DNA of 64,000 nt, from contig CAILJH010000035.1 of the NCBI GenBank assembly GCA_903834475.1, positions 31,843-95,842 of the forward strand. The letters are read 5' to 3'. Source of the stretch: an uncultured Prolixibacteraceae bacterium (GTDB taxonomy: Bacteria; Bacteroidota; Bacteroidia; Bacteroidales; Prolixibacteraceae). Of this stretch, positions 26,861-34,439 are shown one piece after another. Position numbers and translations under genes: made by a program. Within the stretch, counting starts at the first letter, position 1, and each line of letters begins with the position of its first letter. The notes beneath the pieces were generated by a model. It searched no databases and was not told where the DNA came from. It was given only the letters and a program-made list of their open reading frames with translations.

Positions 26861-26914
26861 GATAAATGGGTTTTAATGAAATTTGGTGTTTTGCTAATTT
26901 AAACAGCTTAAGGA

Positions 26915-27769
26915 TTAGAAATGTTTTGCAGCTGTGCCGGTAATTTTTTCAAGCAGGTTATTGGCCAGACGGCTGGCTCCAATACGGAACAGTTCGGGTG
27001 ATAACCAATCGTTGCCCAGTATTTCCTGAACAATAGTCAGATAGAGAATAGCATCTTCAGGAGTTACAATTCCTCCGGCTGCTTTGAATCCAATCTTTTT
27101 TCCGGTTTCTTCAAAATGCTGTTTGATGGCCAGACACATCACAAAAGCAGCTTCGGGCGATGCGGCCTGCGGCAATTTGCCTGTGGAGGTTTTGATGAAG
27201 TCGGCACCGGCTTCGATGGCAAGAATGGACGCCTGCCAGATCTGATCAACAGTCAGAACTCCGGTTTCCAGAATAACTTTCAAATGTGCATTGCCAATCG
27301 CATTTTTTATCGCCGATATTTCATTCGAACAAGTTTCGAAATCGCCATACAGAAAGGCCCACAGCGGCATAACAATGTCAATTTCATCTGCTCCGGCTGC
27401 CACTGCCAGTTTTGCTTCTTCAACTTTTACTGAATTAAAGGTCATCGACGAAGGAAATCCTCCGGCTACTGCAGCGATCTGCACATTCGGAACATTCAGC
27501 GTTTTTCTGACCGTTTCGGCCATGTTGGGATAAACGCAAATGGCGGCCACATTCCTGATTTCGGGGAAAGCTGCCGGAAAACTATTGACTTTTTCGGTAA
27601 ATTCCGTGACAGAACGGATAGTATCTGTTGAGTTCAAAGTGGTCAGATCGATGCACGAAAGTGCTGTTTCGAACATTTTTGCAGTACGGTTTTTGACTGC
27701 AATTTCGCGTATTTCTTCCAGTTCAGACATGATGTCTAAAATGGACAATGGGCAGGATTCGTAGGTCAT
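26915..27769 (-). CDS. deoC: Deoxyribose-phosphate aldolase
   Basis: The 284-residue TIM-barrel enzyme has the Schiff-base lysine K193 in FIKTSTGK and the proton-relay lysine K229 in IGFKAAGG. CIDLTTLNSTDT near residue 39 is typical of the longer (E. coli-like) class. It cleaves deoxyribose 5-phosphate into glyceraldehyde 3-phosphate and acetaldehyde. Translation could also begin at M14. It follows dtd and the MazG-like gene, an order I recognise from other Bacteroidota, but is separated from the MazG-like gene by a perfect palindrome. Confidence 0.94.
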   Translation of the reverse strand: MTYESCPLSILDIMSELEEIREIAVKNRTAKMFETALSCIDLTTLNSTDTIRSVTEFTEKVNSFPAAFPEIRNVAAICVYPNMAETVRKTLNVPNVQIAAVAGGFPSSMTFNSVKVEEAKLAVAAGADEIDIVMPLWAFLYGDFETCSNEISAIKNAIGNAHLKVILETGVLTVDQIWQASILAIEAGADFIKTSTGKLPQAASPEAAFVMCLAIKQHFEETGKKIGFKAAGGIVTPEDAILYLTIVQEILGNDWLSPELFRIGASRLANNLLEKITGTAAKHF

Positions 27770-27808
27770 ATTTTTAATGTTTAATTGTTAATTATCAATG
27801 TTTTGTGG

Positions 27809-27836
27809 GTAGAGACGCACGGCCGTGCGTCTCTAC
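27809..27836. repeat. Perfect 28-bp palindrome
   Basis: The arms GTAGAGACGCACGG and CCGTGCGTCTCTAC are exact reverse complements with no loop. It lies 11 bases past the MazG-like stop codon and 39 bases before the deoC start codon, inside the presumed operon. Confidence 0.85.
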
Positions 27837-27847
27837 AGATTTACGGA

Positions 27848-28213
27848 TTATTTCAGTTTTTCGTTGTTCTGGTGCCGGTCTTTGTCACGATTGGTCTTTT
27901 TCTCCATGTTTTTCAGGAAGGCTTCGTTCAGATCGACACCGGTTTGGTTGGCCAGGCAAATCAGAACCCACAGGACATCGGCCATTTCATCGGCCAAAAG
28001 CCCCCTCCCGGCCTCCCCCGAAAGGGGAGGAGACTCTGAGGAACGATAAGATTGATCGCCAAACTGCCGGGCAAAATGTCGCGCCAGTTCGCCCACTTCT
28101 TCTGTAAGTATGACCATGTTGGTCAATTCGCTGAAATAGCGCACACCAATGGTTTTAATCCATTGGTCAACCAATTGCTGGGCTTGGGGAAGCGAGACTT
28201 CGTTTGGGTTCAT
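27848..28213 (-). CDS. MazG-like nucleotide pyrophosphohydrolase with repeat-derived insertion
   Basis: The 121-residue protein has the MazG-type metal motifs EEVGEL and DEMADVL, then LANQTGVDLNEAF and a basic C-terminus (KKTNRDKDRHQNNEKLK). The family hydrolyses nucleoside triphosphates to monophosphates and pyrophosphate. Between GDQSYR and LADEMADV, where relatives have a short loop, it carries SSESPPLSGEAGRGL. That segment is encoded by a copy of the C-rich repeat (27999-28036) also found between genes here. The insertion keeps the frame and sits between the two catalytic helices, so activity is plausible but not assured. Confidence 0.82.
   Translation of the reverse strand: MNPNEVSLPQAQQLVDQWIKTIGVRYFSELTNMVILTEEVGELARHFARQFGDQSYRSSESPPLSGEAGRGLLADEMADVLWVLICLANQTGVDLNEAFLKNMEKKTNRDKDRHQNNEKLK
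27999..28036 (+). repeat. C-rich hairpin repeat located inside the MazG-like coding sequence
   Basis: AGCCCCCTCCCGGCCTCCCC followed by CGAAAGGGGAGGAGACT forms the same hairpin as the intergenic copies at 8.4, 28.3 and 56.7-56.9 kb. It is read in frame on the opposite strand. Confidence 0.8.
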
Positions 28214-28239
28214 CAGCTAATATTTGAAATAATAAATTT

Positions 28240-28275
28240 AATATCAGTCATTTATAGTCAGTTGTCGTCATTCAG
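28240..28275 (-). repeat. Helically phased TGAC array upstream of the MazG-like gene
   Basis: TGAC, read on the minus strand, occurs as GTCA at 28247, 28257 and 28267, exactly 10 bases apart. The segment TGACTATAAATGAC is shared exactly with the array at 34373-34407. It lies about 35 bases upstream of the MazG-like start codon. Confidence 0.55.
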
Positions 28276-28310
28276 TGGTTTGGCCTAATCAAGGCATGCT
28301 TTTTAAATTG

Positions 28311-28360
28311 CAACCGCTAAAAACCTTCCCCCTTCGGGGGAATTGAAGGGGGCTTTTAAT
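28311..28360 (-). repeat. 50-bp C-rich repeat, copy at the 3' end of the membrane-protein gene
   Basis: CAACCGCTAAAAACC begins it, a CCCCCTTCGGGGG hairpin follows, and it ends in GGGGGCTTTTAAT. It matches 29008-29058 in the same direction. The stop codon of the membrane-protein gene (28356-28358) lies inside it. Confidence 0.7.
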
Positions 28361-28964
28361 CTTGATTGGCCGATGCTTCAACACTTTTGATGTTTTGCCA
28401 AACCAGATAAATCACCCGGTTTATGTACCAAAGCAAAAGACTAATAACAATCAAAACAGGTACCTTGAAATAACCCCAATAAATATTAAATTTTTCATAA
28501 TCATCGAGTGCCAGGAAAGACTGTATTAGTGCAACAATAGAAATTGTAAAAGCTGGAATTTTAATCATATAGGGTTTAAACCGACGATTATTTAGACTAT
28601 CAATCTGCAAATCCAACGAATCATTCCATCGATTGTCGAACGAAAAGTTTGAATTCAGCAATTTTTTGCGATGTCTGGAAAGTAAAAAATCGACTACAGA
28701 GAATGGGGCCTGAATAGACATTGAAATTATCAGAGAAACAGCGAGGCCAAATTTTGGCCACTTTTCTCCAAAATGGCCCATGTCAAGCAAGGAAAGAATG
28801 GTTATGAAAATTATAAAAATCAAAAAAATACTTGTGAAAGCGTAGTTAAATATTCCAGAAATTCGAGTCCATCGTATTCGTTTATCAAGCGATTGGTCAG
28901 CCTTTCCGGTTGTTGAGTTTAAAGATTTTATGATCTCAATCCGTTCTTCAATTTGAGGATTCAT
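28356..28964 (-). CDS. Hypothetical four-helix membrane protein
   Basis: The 202-residue product has a charged N-terminus and about four transmembrane segments (near residues 38-62, 72-95, 133-155 and 165-190). A polar loop (about 97-130) contains RHRKKLLNS. I do not recognise a family. It sits between dtd and the MazG-like gene, which are usually adjacent, and is flanked by two direct repeats, so it may be a later insertion. Nothing in the sequence indicates function. Confidence 0.65.
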   Translation of the reverse strand: MNPQIEERIEIIKSLNSTTGKADQSLDKRIRWTRISGIFNYAFTSIFLIFIIFITILSLLDMGHFGEKWPKFGLAVSLIISMSIQAPFSVVDFLLSRHRKKLLNSNFSFDNRWNDSLDLQIDSLNNRRFKPYMIKIPAFTISIVALIQSFLALDDYEKFNIYWGYFKVPVLIVISLLLWYINRVIYLVWQNIKSVEASANQD

Positions 28965-29007
28965 AAGGATTATTTTTTGTTCAATTTAAGCAATTTCCTT
29001 CACAATC

Positions 29008-29058
29008 CAACCGCCAAAAGTGTTCTCTCACCGGAGAAATTAGAAGGGGGCTGTTTAT
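29008..29058 (-). repeat. 51-bp C-rich repeat, copy at the 3' end of dtd
   Basis: CAACCGCCAAAAG begins it, then CTCTCACCGGAGA, then GAAGGGGGCTGTTTAT. It is a degenerate direct copy of 28311-28360. The dtd stop codon (29055-29057) lies inside it at nearly the same relative position. Confidence 0.65.
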
Positions 29059-29507
29059 TCTTTATTCTTCGAATCGATTATTATCGTTACCGGTCCGTCA
29101 TTAACCAGTGAAACAACCATGTGTGCACCAAAAATGCCGGTTCCGATTGGTTTTCCAAGTGTTTTTGCGAATTCTGAAATCAGTTGTTCGTAAAGCGGAA
29201 TGGCAGTTTCGGGTCGGGCGGCGCGAATGTACGATGGACGGTTTCCTTTTTTTGTGCTGGCATGCAAGGTGAACTGGCTAACCACAATCAGTTCACCGTC
29301 AATATCCTGAATCGATAGGTTCATCACACCATCAACATCGTTGAAAATCCGGAGCTGACAAACCTTCTTCACCAACCAGTCAATATCTTCCTGCGAATCG
29401 GCTTCTTCGATTCCGGCCAAAATTAAAAGTCCGGAGTATATTTCAGAAACGATTGAATCATTTACTTTTACCGAAGCGGAACTGACCCGTTGGATTACCA
29501 ATCTCAT
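29055..29507 (-). CDS. dtd: D-aminoacyl-tRNA deacylase
   Basis: The 150-residue protein is a complete DTD: MRLVIQRVSSASVKV at the start, the catalytic SQFTLHA at residues 78-84 and the cis-Pro-containing NDGPVT near residue 136. It removes D-amino acids (and glycine mischarged on tRNA-Ala) from tRNA, protecting translation. It heads the dtd, MazG-like, deoC series on the minus strand, interrupted here by the hypothetical membrane protein. Confidence 0.95.
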   Translation of the reverse strand: MRLVIQRVSSASVKVNDSIVSEIYSGLLILAGIEEADSQEDIDWLVKKVCQLRIFNDVDGVMNLSIQDIDGELIVVSQFTLHASTKKGNRPSYIRAARPETAIPLYEQLISEFAKTLGKPIGTGIFGAHMVVSLVNDGPVTIIIDSKNKE

Positions 29508-29605
29508 GGAATATAGTTTTTAGCAAACTTATAAAAAACAAATGGTCCGTTTAAACATTACCGGACAATTTGCGTTTAGAAGTTTCGGAATATGATTAAA
29601 CAAAA

Positions 29606-32011
29606 ATGAATAAAATCAGAATGAATATGAAGAGCTATATACTTTTAGGCATGATATTGATTGCAGCGAATTTTGGCATTCTGGCGCAGAATTCAGTGCT
29701 GAAAGGAAAAATTACTGATGCAGTGAATAATGAACCGCTGCCATTTGTCAATGTGATTGTTGCCGGAACAACAATTGGAGCAGTTACCGATGTGGATGGT
29801 AAGTTTCAGATAACTGGTCTTTCACCTGGATTTGTCCGGATTCAGGCATCATTTGTCGGATTTAAAACGGCCATGTCGGCCCAAATTGAAGTAAGTAATG
29901 TCAAATCCCCTTTCCTGGAAATTAAGATGGAAAGTCAGAGTACAGAAATTCAGGAAGCTACAGTAAGTGCTTCGCTCTACCGAAAAACGGAAGAAAGCCC
30001 GGTTTCGTTGAAAACCATAGGCATTGCCGAGATTGAAAAAAGTCCGGGTGCTAACCGCGATATTTCCAAAGTCATTCAGTCGTTTGCAGGTGTACTTTCC
30101 TCGCCTTCGTTCCGGAGCGACATTATTATTCGAGGCGGCGGACCGTCGGAAAGCCGGTTCTATCTGGATGGCGTTGAAGTTCCGAACATCAACCACTTTG
30201 CCACACAGGGAGCTTCAGGCGGACCGGTAGGTATTTTAAATGCCGACTTTCTGCGCGATGTGAATTATTATTCCGGAGCATTTCCGTCCAACCGCGGAAA
30301 TGCCCTGAGTGGTGTTTTTGAGTTTTCGCAGGTTGATGGAAATGCCGACAAACTCCGGTTTCGTGGTACATTGGGCGCTTCAGAAGTTTCGGCCACGGTC
30401 GATGGTCCGATGGGAGAAAAAACTTCCTATATCGTTTCAGTTCGCCGATCCTACCTGAAGTTTCTGTTTGGCATTCTAAAATTGCCCTTTCTGCCTACAT
30501 TTAACGATACGCAGTTCAAAATCAGAACTCGCATAGATGCCAAAAACGAACTCACGTTTATCGGCCTGGGCGCCATCGATGTTTCGGATCTGAATACCAG
30601 CATCGAGAATCCGGATGATCAGCAAAAATACATTTTAAGTCAGATTCCCGTGTATAAACAATGGAGTTACACGCTGGGCGGGGTTTATAAACACTTCAGG
30701 GAACATAGTTATCAGACCCTTGTGGTTAGTCGCAGCCATCTGAATAACAACATTGTGAAGTATTTTGAAAACGATATGAGTTCGCAGAATAATAAAATTC
30801 TGGATTATACTTCTCAGGAAATTGAAAATAAGATCCGTCTCGAAGATAACCTGCGGTTAAACGGGTTTAAGCTGAATTTGGGTATCAATATCGATTTTGC
30901 AAAGTATTTGAACACAACCATGCAAAAGCGTTTTTATCAGGATCAAATTCAGAATGTAAACTACGATGCGGGATTAAATTTGATGAAATATGGTCTTTTT
31001 GGTCAGCTAAGTCATGAGTTTCTGGCCGAACGTTTGACCCTTTCTGCGGGGTTTCGAATGGATGCCAACAATTATTCTTCTTCAATGAATAATCCCCTGA
31101 AACAGTTTTCTCCGCGTTTTTCTGCAGCCTACCGGCTTACCGAAAAGTGGAGTGTGAATATGAATACCGGCCGGTATTACCAGTTGCCATCGTACACCTC
31201 GCTGGGGTACAAGGAGAATGATGTGTTTGTGAATAAGACGAATAACCTGAAATACATTTCAGCGGATCATTACATTGCTGGCGTCGAATATAAGCCGGTC
31301 AATAACATTCAGCTTTCGACCGAAGGATTTCTAAAGAATTATCGTTATTATCCATTCTCGGTACTCGACCAGATTTCGCTGGCCAATAAGGGGACAGATT
31401 TTGGTACAGTTGGCGACGAAGAAGTGACTTCCACTTCTACCGGCAGAGCTTATGGTGCTGAATTTCAGGCAAGGATCAGCTCTACGAAAGGCTATACCAT
31501 GAACTTATCGTACACACTGGTGCGCAGCGAATTTCAGGAATCGGGCAAACCTTTTCTTGTGTCATCATGGGACAGTAAAAGCATTTTAAGCGTCACCGGA
31601 AGTGCGGCTTTGAAGCATGGCTGGCAGGTTGGTTCGCGTTTCCGTTTTGTTGGCGGATTGCCTTACACGCCCTACGACATGGATAGGTCTTCGCTGATTA
31701 AAGCATGGGATCTGCGAGGAGGACCGTATCTGGATTACTCAAAAATTAATTCGCTGCGGTTCAGTTCTTTTAACCAACTGGATGTGCGCGTGGATAAAGC
31801 CTATTACTTGAAAAAAATGACCCTGAAGTTTTACATCGACATACAGAACATGTTCAATTTTCAATCGCAATCGCAGGACATTATTGTGCGTGAAGAAGAT
31901 GCCAGCGGAAATTTTCTGAAAACCCCCGACGGAAACAGTTACATACTGAAACGTATCAAAAATACATCCGGAACAGTACTTCCAACGATTGGGATACAGG
32001 TGGAATTATAG
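29606..32011 (+). CDS. TonB-dependent receptor with carboxypeptidase-like regulatory domain
   Basis: The 801-residue protein has a signal peptide (to about residue 28). A CarboxypepD_reg-like domain follows (VLKGKITDAVNNEPLPFVNV, about 32-115), then a plug with IIIRGGGPSESRFYLDGVEV, and a long C-terminal barrel. It would import a bulky substrate across the outer membrane with energy from TonB/ExbBD. No SusD partner, sigma factor or binding protein is adjacent, so it looks like a stand-alone receptor; the ligand is unknown. M6 or M8 are alternative starts. Confidence 0.9.
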   Translation: MNKIRMNMKSYILLGMILIAANFGILAQNSVLKGKITDAVNNEPLPFVNVIVAGTTIGAVTDVDGKFQITGLSPGFVRIQASFVGFKTAMSAQIEVSNVKSPFLEIKMESQSTEIQEATVSASLYRKTEESPVSLKTIGIAEIEKSPGANRDISKVIQSFAGVLSSPSFRSDIIIRGGGPSESRFYLDGVEVPNINHFATQGASGGPVGILNADFLRDVNYYSGAFPSNRGNALSGVFEFSQVDGNADKLRFRGTLGASEVSATVDGPMGEKTSYIVSVRRSYLKFLFGILKLPFLPTFNDTQFKIRTRIDAKNELTFIGLGAIDVSDLNTSIENPDDQQKYILSQIPVYKQWSYTLGGVYKHFREHSYQTLVVSRSHLNNNIVKYFENDMSSQNNKILDYTSQEIENKIRLEDNLRLNGFKLNLGINIDFAKYLNTTMQKRFYQDQIQNVNYDAGLNLMKYGLFGQLSHEFLAERLTLSAGFRMDANNYSSSMNNPLKQFSPRFSAAYRLTEKWSVNMNTGRYYQLPSYTSLGYKENDVFVNKTNNLKYISADHYIAGVEYKPVNNIQLSTEGFLKNYRYYPFSVLDQISLANKGTDFGTVGDEEVTSTSTGRAYGAEFQARISSTKGYTMNLSYTLVRSEFQESGKPFLVSSWDSKSILSVTGSAALKHGWQVGSRFRFVGGLPYTPYDMDRSSLIKAWDLRGGPYLDYSKINSLRFSSFNQLDVRVDKAYYLKKMTLKFYIDIQNMFNFQSQSQDIIVREEDASGNFLKTPDGNSYILKRIKNTSGTVLPTIGIQVEL

Positions 32012-32035
32012 AAGAAGTTTCTAAATTATAATTGT

Positions 32036-32081
32036 ATATATAGTATATAGTATATATATTTGATCAAAATATTTGATCATG
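32036..32081 (+). promoter_or_regulatory. Promoter/operator region of the toxin-antitoxin pair
   Basis: An AT-rich tract with repeated TATATAG is followed by two copies of TTTGATCA (32059-32066 and 32072-32079), 13 bases apart, each containing the palindrome TGATCA. The second overlaps the antitoxin start codon at 32079. This placement suits autorepression by the antitoxin or the complex. Confidence 0.6.
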
Positions 32082-32324
32082 GGTTTAGTCTCCGTTAAAC
32101 GAAAATTAATTGATATTCCGGAAGAAACATTCCGGAAATTGTCGATCATGGCTGCAGCCGAAGGAAACAGTTTAAAAGCATTTATCGAAAATCTTTTGAT
32201 CACCGAAGCCAGTTTTGTAAATGATGAAGAAATCTATCGCGAACTGTTAATCGCTGAGCCGGAAGGAAAAATATTGGCGTCAGCTGAAGAGCAAACCGCT
32301 TTTGAAACATGGCTTAAAGAATGA
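32079..32324 (+). CDS. Antitoxin of a RelE/ParE-type pair
   Basis: From ATG 32079 the product has 81 residues. The N-terminus (VKRKLIDIPEETFRKLSIMA, then AEGNSLKAFIENLL) has the strand-helix-helix shape of a ribbon-helix-helix-like DNA-binding domain. The acidic C-terminus would wrap around the toxin. It overlaps the next gene by the ATGA junction, the usual antitoxin-first arrangement. A TTG two codons upstream is a less likely start. Confidence 0.78.
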   Translation: MGLVSVKRKLIDIPEETFRKLSIMAAAEGNSLKAFIENLLITEASFVNDEEIYRELLIAEPEGKILASAEEQTAFETWLKE

Positions 32325-32620
32325 ATATTCAATACTCCAAAGCATTCATTAAGTCGGCATTAAAACTGACCGGGAAATATAAAGCTGCATTACTCAAAAA
32401 GATTGAGGAAGTAAAAGATGCTCCGGGTGTTGAAAAATTAAGTGAATGCAAAAAATTAGAAGGCTTTGAAAATACTTACCGAATCAGGATAGGATCTTAT
32501 CGGGCTTTTTTCATTTTGGTTATTTTAAACAATACCGTTTGCTTTGAATATCTTGTGAATCGCGGAGAAGCTTATAACAAGGAGTATTTGAAATCGCTTG
32601 CCAAGAAAGAAAAGAGTTGA
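32321..32620 (+). CDS. RelE/ParE superfamily toxin
   Basis: The 99-residue protein has the RelE/ParE fold pattern: basic N-terminal helices (FIKSALKLTGKYKAALLKKI), SECKKLEGFENTYRIRIGSYR in the core strands, then a final strand and helix. Toxins of this class cleave mRNA in the ribosome or poison gyrase; which one applies here is not clear. It overlaps the antitoxin gene by 4 bases. The IRIGSYRAFF segment is typical of the active core. Confidence 0.82.
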   Translation: MNIQYSKAFIKSALKLTGKYKAALLKKIEEVKDAPGVEKLSECKKLEGFENTYRIRIGSYRAFFILVILNNTVCFEYLVNRGEAYNKEYLKSLAKKEKS

Positions 32621-32651
32621 ACACCATTTTCAATTTCCCTATTTTAGCGGT

Positions 32652-33623
32652 ATGATCACATTCTGTATCAATCAACCCAATTCCGATCCGTATTTCAATC
32701 TGGCGGCCGAAGAGTATTTCCTGAAAAACTTTCAGGAAAATATCTTCATGTTGTGGCGAAGCAGGTCATCGGTGGTAGTTGGGAAACACCAGAATGCGCT
32801 CGCCGAAATCAATCATGAATTTGTGCGGAAAAACAAAATACCTGTTGCAAGGCGGCTTTCGGGTGGCGGAACTGTTTTTCATGATCCGGGGAATGTGAAT
32901 TTTTCGTTTATCCGGAATGTCGAAAAGATCTCAGAAGTCAACTTTACAGTCTTTACGGTTCCGATTGTCGAAGCACTGAAAAAATTGGGAGTTGAAGCCT
33001 ATTCAACCGGGCGCAATGATTTGCTGATCGATGGAAAAAAAATCTCCGGAAATGCAGAGCATGTTCACCGAAACCGCGTGCTTCACCATGGAACTTTGTT
33101 ATTCGATAGCCAGCTTGAGGCTTTGAAAGGAGTTTTAAAAGTTGACCTTTCTAAGTTTGAAGACAAAGCCGTTCAGTCGAATCGCAGCGAAGTGACCAAT
33201 ATTTCAAATTACCTGACCAATCCTATTTCGGTCGAGGAATTTACCAAATTTCTTTTCAGTGAAATTAGCCAAAACCTTCCTGGATTTCAGGTTTTTGAAC
33301 CAACATCGGAAGATTTGGAGGCCATTCAAAAACTCAGCACCGAAAAATACCAAACATGGGACTGGATTTTTGGCTACTCGCCACGGTATGGTTTTACCAA
33401 TAAGATGGAAACTGAAAATGGGGAAATACGCATCAGTCTGCTGGTTGAAAAAGGATTGATGGTCGAAGCAGTTGTTTCAGGAGCAATTGAAGAAGAATTA
33501 AGCCAAAAGATTGCCGAAAAGTTGCTTGGCTGCCGTCACGAATTTTATGCTGTTAAATCTGCCATATCCAACCTGAATGATTCCGGGATTTCTATCACCG
33601 ATATTATCAAGGAAATGTTTTAA
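32652..33623 (+). CDS. lplA: Lipoate-protein ligase A
   Basis: From ATG 32652 the product has 323 residues. The catalytic domain shows RRLSGGGTVFHD (68-78) and GRNDLLIDGKKISGNA, where K129/K130 contacts lipoyl-AMP, and HHGTLLFD. A C-terminal accessory domain (about 245-323) is present. It attaches free lipoate to the E2 subunits of 2-oxoacid dehydrogenases and to the glycine cleavage H protein. Its stop codon overlaps that of the converging response regulator by 4 bases. Confidence 0.93.
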   Translation: MITFCINQPNSDPYFNLAAEEYFLKNFQENIFMLWRSRSSVVVGKHQNALAEINHEFVRKNKIPVARRLSGGGTVFHDPGNVNFSFIRNVEKISEVNFTVFTVPIVEALKKLGVEAYSTGRNDLLIDGKKISGNAEHVHRNRVLHHGTLLFDSQLEALKGVLKVDLSKFEDKAVQSNRSEVTNISNYLTNPISVEEFTKFLFSEISQNLPGFQVFEPTSEDLEAIQKLSTEKYQTWDWIFGYSPRYGFTNKMETENGEIRISLLVEKGLMVEAVVSGAIEEELSQKIAEKLLGCRHEFYAVKSAISNLNDSGISITDIIKEMF

Positions 33624-34273
33624 TCCACATCAATCACTCCTTTCGAAACCACAATTTTCACCAGTGTCGCTGTGTTCTTTGCACTGAATTTAAGGAGCAA
33701 ATTTTTTCGGTGACTGTCGACTGTGAAGATGCTGATAAAAAGCTTGTCGGCAATTTCCTGGTTAGTCAGGCCGTCGGCAATCAGTTGCAGGATTTCGCTT
33801 TCGCGTTTGGTTATCATGGGCAAGTCGGCGTTATCGTTCGAATGTCCATTCATCAGTTCTTTTACTCCTTTGCCCAGGTATTGTTTCCCGCTTAAAACCT
33901 TCCGGATTCCACCGATGATGTCGTCAACATCCGAAGTTTTCAGGATAAATCCATCAGCACCCTGATCGAGCATTTTTTCGACCACATGGCGTTGTGCGAT
34001 AGTGGTGAGGGCCAAAATCCGTATTCCGGGAAACCTTGATTTGGCGATTTTGCAGAACTCAATCCCATTCATATCGGGCAGGTTGATGTCGAGCAGGATT
34101 AGATCAAAGGAATTTCCGTTGAGAAAAGCAAGCCCTTTGGCTGCGTTCGGTGCATGTAAACACTGGATATTCAGATCGGAACCGGTGATGATGTTGGCCA
34201 GACTATCGCTTACGATCGGGTGGTCTTCTACAATCAATACAAGTTGAGGCATGGACGATGATTTTGAGAACAA
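33620..34273 (-). CDS. NarL/FixJ-type response regulator
   Basis: The 217-residue protein has a receiver domain with acidic pocket E16/D17 and phospho-acceptor D62 (LILLDINLPDMNG). A C-terminal LuxR-type helix-turn-helix follows (TKRESEILQLIADGLTNQEI). Phosphorylation by the upstream histidine kinase should switch on DNA binding. Translation could also start at M8. It is separated from the kinase gene by 166 bases that contain a phased TGAC array, so it may have its own promoter. Confidence 0.9.
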   Translation of the reverse strand: MFSKSSSMPQLVLIVEDHPIVSDSLANIITGSDLNIQCLHAPNAAKGLAFLNGNSFDLILLDINLPDMNGIEFCKIAKSRFPGIRILALTTIAQRHVVEKMLDQGADGFILKTSDVDDIIGGIRKVLSGKQYLGKGVKELMNGHSNDNADLPMITKRESEILQLIADGLTNQEIADKLFISIFTVDSHRKNLLLKFSAKNTATLVKIVVSKGVIDVD

Positions 34274-34324
34274 TAATCACCCTAAGATATTGAATAAAAA
34301 TGATTATCTCAAACATTTGAATTA

Positions 34325-34407
34325 GTCATTAAGTGGTCATTTGTTTTCACTGAATTGTGGAAAAACAATGAATGACAATTAAATGACTATAAATGACAAC
34401 GTTTGAC
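34325..34407. repeat. Phased TGAC/GTCA array upstream of the response regulator
   Basis: GTCA occurs at 34325 and 34336 (11 apart), and TGAC at 34373, 34384, 34394 and 34404 (11, 10, 10 apart). The two groups point toward each other, about one helical turn per unit. The block TGACTATAAATGAC also occurs in the array at 28240-28275. Confidence 0.6.
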
Positions 34408-34439
34408 AGAGAAGCCTTCTTTCCGTATTGGGAGGAAAT

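Noticed and set aside
27785..28107. Overlapping plus-strand frames around the MazG-like gene
   Set aside because: They are translations of the palindrome, the C-rich repeat and the antisense of the MazG-like gene.
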